Shown here in pieces: positions 60,048-64,000 of a DNA stretch of 64,000 nucleotides. This DNA comes from Symbiodinium natans (lineage: Eukaryota > Sar > Dinophyceae > Suessiales > Symbiodiniaceae). The stretch's first letter is position 1, and every line of letters begins with the position of its first letter. The translations under genes and the position numbers were made by a program. The notes below the pieces were generated by a model. That model did no database searches, was not told where the DNA came from, and was given only the letters and a program-made list of their open reading frames with translations. The stretch spans positions 38,501-102,500 of the forward strand of contig CAJNDS010002483.1 in the NCBI GenBank assembly GCA_905221605.1, in the 5' to 3' direction.

Positions 60048-60401
60048 TCAACCCGAAGACGGTGGGTTGGTTTAGGGTTTAGGGTTTAGGGTTTAAGGTT
60101 TAGGGCTTAGGGCTGAGGGTTTAGGGCTTAGGGTTTAGGGTTAAGCTTTTAGGGGGTTCAGGATTTGGGGTCTTGGGGTTTAGGGGTTGCTTACTTGCTG
60201 AGTTCTCTACATGGATAAAGGTTGCCTGTGGGTTTTCAGGGGCTAAAATTAAAGAAGCCTAAATTTCAAGGCTACCTGCTCAGCACCTGAGCCTACACCC
60301 TAAACCCTAAACCCCAAACCCTAAGCCCAAAGCCTCAGGGTTTCCACCCCTACCCCACCTTATCCACCGACTGCCGATTTGGATGCTCTCACGATGCCAG
60401 G

Positions 60402-60538
60402 CTACAGGCTAACGTCGTAGCTGTGTTCGAGGCACCAGTCCGCCGCATTTTCGTCCCACGGATCCCACTCAAATTCGTCATCTTCATCTGTGGACGAGGA
60501 CAGATCGTTGAGGCTAACGGTGACAATCATGAGAAGAC
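60402..60538 (-). CDS. 3'-terminal exon, acidic C-terminus
   Basis: After the acceptor GATAGTCCAG (60,539) the minus strand reads GLLMIVTVSLNDLSSSTD, then EDDEFEWDPWDENAADWC and LEHSYDVSL with a TAG stop. Asp/Glu/Trp-rich tail. It marks the end of a minus-strand gene whose earlier exons lie to the right. Confidence 0.6.
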
Positions 60539-60604
60539 CTGGACTATCAGTAAGAGCAAAAGTAGCATTATAGGTAAGAGTTAAACACCTCCTCAACCCT
60601 TCCA

Positions 60605-61255
60605 CCCGCTAACCCTTAGACCCTTCAACCATTAACCCGAAACCCTAAAACCATTGATGTCGAGGCGCCATACTACCAATTGCTTAAGCTTAAATATTCC
60701 TAAGTAGCCTTAATTGTGGGGGGGACCTAGTGGGGTAGAAAACCTAAACCCGAAACCCTAAAGAGTATAGAGGTGGGTGGTAGGGGAACCCATGATCTAA
60801 ACATGGGCTCCGGACCCTGGACAAAAGCTCCTCTAAGCCTACAGCCAAAACTTCTAGGTTTAGGGTTTAGGGTTTAGGGTTTGGGGTTTGGGGTTTAGGG
60901 TTTAGGGTTTGGAGTTTCGGCTTTAGGGTTGAAGCCCTTGTGCATTGGGATGTTCCCCCTTACACTAGCAGCTCCTTAATCGGGATTCTAGTAATATAAT
61001 AATGAGGATAAATTGACCCAAACCCCCAAAACCCAAAACCCAAAACCCAAAACCCAAAACCCTAAACCCCAAGTATCTTATAATGAGGTACATGGACCCT
61101 TAGGGCAGGTTGGCAAGGGATCTTGAACCTAAAAACAAAGGAAGAAGGGTACCACTGGACATTCCTGAGAATCAGCCCTTAACCCTAAACCCGAAACCCC
61201 AAACCCTCAACCCTCAACCCTCAACCCTAAACCCCAAACCCTAAACCCTAAACCC
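60605..61255. other. Telomeric runs and a worn family I element
   Basis: Telomeric run 60,855-60,910. A degenerate family I copy lies at about 61,065-61,172 (AAGGGATCTTGAACC, GGAAGAAGGGTACCACTGG). No gene supported. Confidence 0.5.
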
Positions 61256-61366
61256 TAAACCTGCCCAGAGAAGCACGGCTCCCGGCGTTTTCTGCGGCCA
61301 GGTCCGGCGGCCGGGTGGTGGTCGTTTCTGGGCGGAGGATGGCAGTCACAGCCCAGGATTTGAGGC
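61256..61366 (-). CDS. Exon-like island with TTTT linker
   Basis: The minus strand reads SLKSWAVTAILRPETTTT, then RPPDLAAENAGSRASLG. The Thr-run linker matches the islands at 48,587 and 50,183. Confidence 0.5.
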
Positions 61367-61923
61367 TGTGAATCCTGAACCCTAAACCCCTAAACCCCAA
61401 ACCCCGAACCCTAAACCCTAAACCCCAAAACCCTATCAACCTTAAACCCTAAACCCCAAGCCTTACACCCCATAAACCCTAAACCCTAAAGTTTAAGGTC
61501 TTGGAGGTAGAGGTTCCTTGAGTTTCGGTTTTTGGAGTCTGTGGTTGAGAGCAATTTACGGCCTACGTAGGGGGAATTAGGGTCCAGGCTCAAGGGTTTG
61601 GGGTTTAGGGTTTAGGGCTTAGGGTTTAGGGCTTAGGGTGTTGAAAGGCTGTGGCCTAGTGCGGAGTTTTGGGTTTTAGGGGTTGTTTGGGCCATATGGA
61701 CCATTGACTAGGGTTAATTTCGAATGGAAAGCTGATGCATCGCTCACCTCTAAGACCCCGGTTTAGGGCTTAGGAGGGTTTAGTGTTTAGGATTTGGGGT
61801 GTGGGGTTTGGGCGCCACAACTACATGCAAGCATCAAAATACGGACGCGGAGCTCGGATGACTCGCATGCGTTTTCGGGTTTAGGGTTTAGGGTTTAGGG
61901 TTTCGGGTTTAGGGTTTAGGGTT
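61367..61923. other. Telomeric runs, no gene seen
   Basis: Diverged telomeric sequence and short unique spacers (61,500-61,600, 61,640-61,860) without a frame I can support. Confidence 0.5.
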
Positions 61924-62025
61924 CTAGACCCGAGACTCAGGAGCAAAGAAGGATGATCTGAAGGTGCTTATGAGGGAACCTAAACCCTCAACAAAAGGGA
62001 TTTTGGGGCCCACTCTGGGTCAGAG
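61924..62025. mobile_element. Family I TIR element
   Basis: Left CTAGACCCGAGACTC, right (inverted) CTCTGACCCAGAGTGGG, interior TATGAGGGAACCTAAACCC. A (GGA)n run follows at 62,034-62,053. Same orientation as the other copies. Confidence 0.6.
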
Positions 62026-62139
62026 GGCTGAGAGAGGAGGAGGAGGAGGAGGAGGCCCCAATGTGAGAGATGCCCATATTCAGGGTCCCATATTCTGAGG
62101 GTTTAGGGTGTAGGTTTAGGGTTTCGGGTTTAGGGGTAA

Positions 62140-62258
62140 ACTACTGTTTGCTTAAGAACCACACAAAAAAGTGTAATCTTCTTCCTTGTATGGGCAATGG
62201 GCAAGATAAGGATGAACATGTTGTACTGTTCTGGTGTGTTCCTTAAGCAAGTAGCAGT
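62140..62258. mobile_element. Complete family II TIR element (about 119 bp)
   Basis: Left CTACTGTTTGCTTAAGAACC, right (inverted) CTGCTACTTGCTTAAGGAAC; ACACAC/GTGTGT continue the match inward. Interior GGGCAAGATAAGGATGAACA. Confidence 0.7.
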
Positions 62259-62278
62259 ATGTAGGGCAGGGATGGCCA

Positions 62279-62372
62279 GGTTTAGGGTTTAGGGTTTAGG
62301 GTTTAGGGTTTAGGGTTTAGGGTTTAGGGTTTAGGGTTTAGGGTTTAGGGTTTAGGGTTTAGGGTTTAGGGT
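62279..62372 (+). repeat. TTTAGGG array
   Basis: About thirteen perfect heptamers ending in GGGTTGGGTTCTG. Confidence 0.95.
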
Positions 62373-62394
62373 TGGGTTCTGATTGTAAGGTGGC

Positions 62395-62455
62395 CCCTCT
62401 TATTTCGGGCACCCACGAAGGGACCATCCTCTCGGGCACTGACCGTAACAGGTAG
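62395..62455 (-). CDS. Exon-like island
   Basis: The minus strand reads VTVSAREDGPFVGARNKR, then GHLTI. Between two telomeric arrays of opposite orientation. Unrecognised. Confidence 0.4.
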
Positions 62456-62559
62456 CCCTAAACCCTAAACCCTAAACCCTAAACCCTAAACCCCAAACCC
62501 CAAACCCCAAACCCCAAATCCAAAAAGGAGCTAAAGTCAGGGCCCATACCAGGAAACTC

Positions 62560-62632
62560 GGAGAGAACCACAAAACGCTCATCGGGCAAAGGTTCCAGAA
62601 TCCTCCCCGAGCTGGTCCTCGCCGAAGGTCAC
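62560..62632 (-). CDS. Exon-like island
   Basis: After the acceptor CTCAACCCAG (62,633) the minus strand reads VTFGEDQLGEDSGTFA. Probably belongs with the 62,395-62,455 island. Confidence 0.4.
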
Positions 62633-64000
62633 CTGGGTTGAGGGGCGTAGGGATAGGGTTTAGGGTTCAGGGTTTAGGGTTTGGGTTCAGGGTTTCGGGC
62701 TAGGGTTTAGGGCTTGGGGTTGAGGGTTGAGATATATTTGCCTCAAGCCCCGCGTATCTGGCTTTGGGGTGCAAAGGGGTTGGGGTGCTGGGGGTTGATG
62801 TTAGAGGCGGGGGTTTAGGGTTAAGGGCTTCATATCTCTAAACCCTAAACCCTAAACCCTGAACCCCCAAAATTCCTAACCCTGAGACCTAAACCCCGCT
62901 ACCACCCCAAGCCGTACACTCCAAACCCCAAGAGCAGCTATGTATCTCAAGAATCTCAAGCCAAGGACATCTCTGAGTCATATCAGGCCGAAGAAAGGGT
63001 TTCGGGTTTAGGGTTTGGGGCTTCGGGCTTAGGGCTTCGGGAAATCATAGTTTGCTAAGCCACCAAAGTCGGAAACCCACACCTTTGGGGGTCTGGCCGC
63101 CCGTTTGGCTGAGATCTCGCCACGGTGCCAGACGAGTTTTCGCTGAGCTGTGTAGGGCTAAGGGTCCTACACCCTGAAGACCCAAAGCCCTAAAACCCCA
63201 ACCCCCCCCCCCCCCCCCCCCGCCAAAAAAAGAAAAAAAACAATAAACAAACAACATACCCCTAAAACCACAAAACCCTAAAACAAAAACCTCAACTCAA
63301 AACCCAAACCTCCGCCAGGCGGCCACTTTGGCTCCAGAAGACCGGCAGTACCTCGGTTTTAGGGTTTGTCAAGGGACTAAAGGAGGGACCCTTATAAGGG
63401 ACCTTGGGGGTTCTTTGGGGTCATGTGGGGGGCTGCTTAGGTATATGTGGGGACTATATAAGGTATATATAGGGGTATCAGATTTAGGGGTTGTCAGGCT
63501 CAGGGTTTTTGTTCGGCCCTACGCCGCTGAAGGCCTCAAAGCCTAAACCCCAAATCCTGAACCCTAAACCCCAACCCGAACCCCAAACCTAGAACCCAAA
63601 CCCTAAAAGGCATACCGGCGCTAAACCAAACCGGCCCTACGTACACCCCAAAACCCTTTAAAAGCCTATACCCTATACACATCCCAAAGTGCTTATAAGC
63701 CACCGGAAGACCCCCTTGTAAAACCACAAAACACGGGCGCACCCGAGAAATACCCCTAAACCCTGAACCCAAAACCCTAAACCCGAAACCCTAAACCCTA
63801 AACCCTCAACCCTGAAAGCGGTTTCTCTGTCAAGCCTTTTCTGAAACGCCCCATGGACAGCCACGTTTTTTGTTCAAGGCAGAACCGGAACTCAGCTGCA
63901 CAGACAAAGGGCTCAGAGTTTTTGGAGCTTGAGGGCTTTAACCCTAAACCCTGAACCCTAAGCCCTAAGCCGTAAGTCCTAGAGGGTTTAGGCTCCAAGG
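62633..64000. other. Telomeric and telomere-derived sequence at the right edge
   Basis: Diverged TTTAGGG/CCCTAAA runs, a poly-C tract (63,203-63,221), and unique spacers. Open frames here translate to Gly/Phe/Arg or Pro/Asn periodicities of telomeric repeats, so no gene is called. Confidence 0.6.

Noticed and set aside
63318-63336. Relict dinoflagellate spliced-leader sequence (GGCCACTTTGGCTCCAG)
   Set aside because: It differs from the spliced-leader core at about three of seventeen positions and is on the plus strand, against the gene direction. Probably chance.

Overview
This is nuclear DNA of a eukaryote, most probably a dinoflagellate or a close alveolate relative. Five things point there. 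Plant-type telomeric heptamers (TTTAGGG/CCCTAAA) are scattered through almost the whole window. Nearly every convincing coding segment lies on the minus strand, as in dinoflagellate unidirectional gene arrays. The exons are very small. The introns look like short terminal-inverted-repeat (TIR) elements, and some use GC or GA donors. The proteins include AP2-like repeats, Thr-rich linkers and a DUF7869-like protein. No tRNA, rRNA or CRISPR array was recognised. The species assignment is inference.

Layout: (1) 1-4,955 and 26,782-64,000 are a sea of interstitial telomeric repeats in both orientations. Islands of about 60-300 bp of non-repeat DNA sit in it, and many translate on the minus strand into exon-like peptides, some with GT/AG signals at the edges. 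Several small TIR element families lie between the islands. At four places removing a TIR element joins two flanking open frames in phase, so these elements behave as introners (transposon-derived introns). (2) 4,956-26,781 is one compositionally different block of about 21.8 kb with no telomeric heptamers. It sits inside one of the small TIR elements: the element's left half is at 4,913-4,955 and its right half at 26,782-26,855. The block carries a 13-bp inverted repeat at or near its ends, two direct copies of a repeat-rich module, several minisatellites, and five minus-strand intron-containing genes. One encodes a C5-type DNA cytosine methyltransferase (motifs IV, VI and VIII readable). Another encodes a DUF7869-like, transposase-like protein. 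The other three are unrecognised. I read it as a giant DNA transposon carrying its own methyltransferase. (3) 30,361-33,076 is a minus-strand gene with three AP2-like repeats and two introner-type introns, one made largely of telomeric repeats. (4) 40,737-41,033 is a small RING-like gene, followed by two minisatellite fields (41,044-42,905). (5) 43-63 kb holds exon islands that look like parts of large Cys/Thr-rich proteins with recurring galactose-binding-like motifs; one terminal exon ends at 60,402.

How it fits together: host genes read right to left, with telomeric repeats and introners in their introns. The giant element landed inside an intron, so the host exons at 26,856-26,966 and 4,832-4,912 still join in frame if the whole insert is spliced out. 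Exon boundaries were read by eye and may be off by several bases; no alignment or database search was run.
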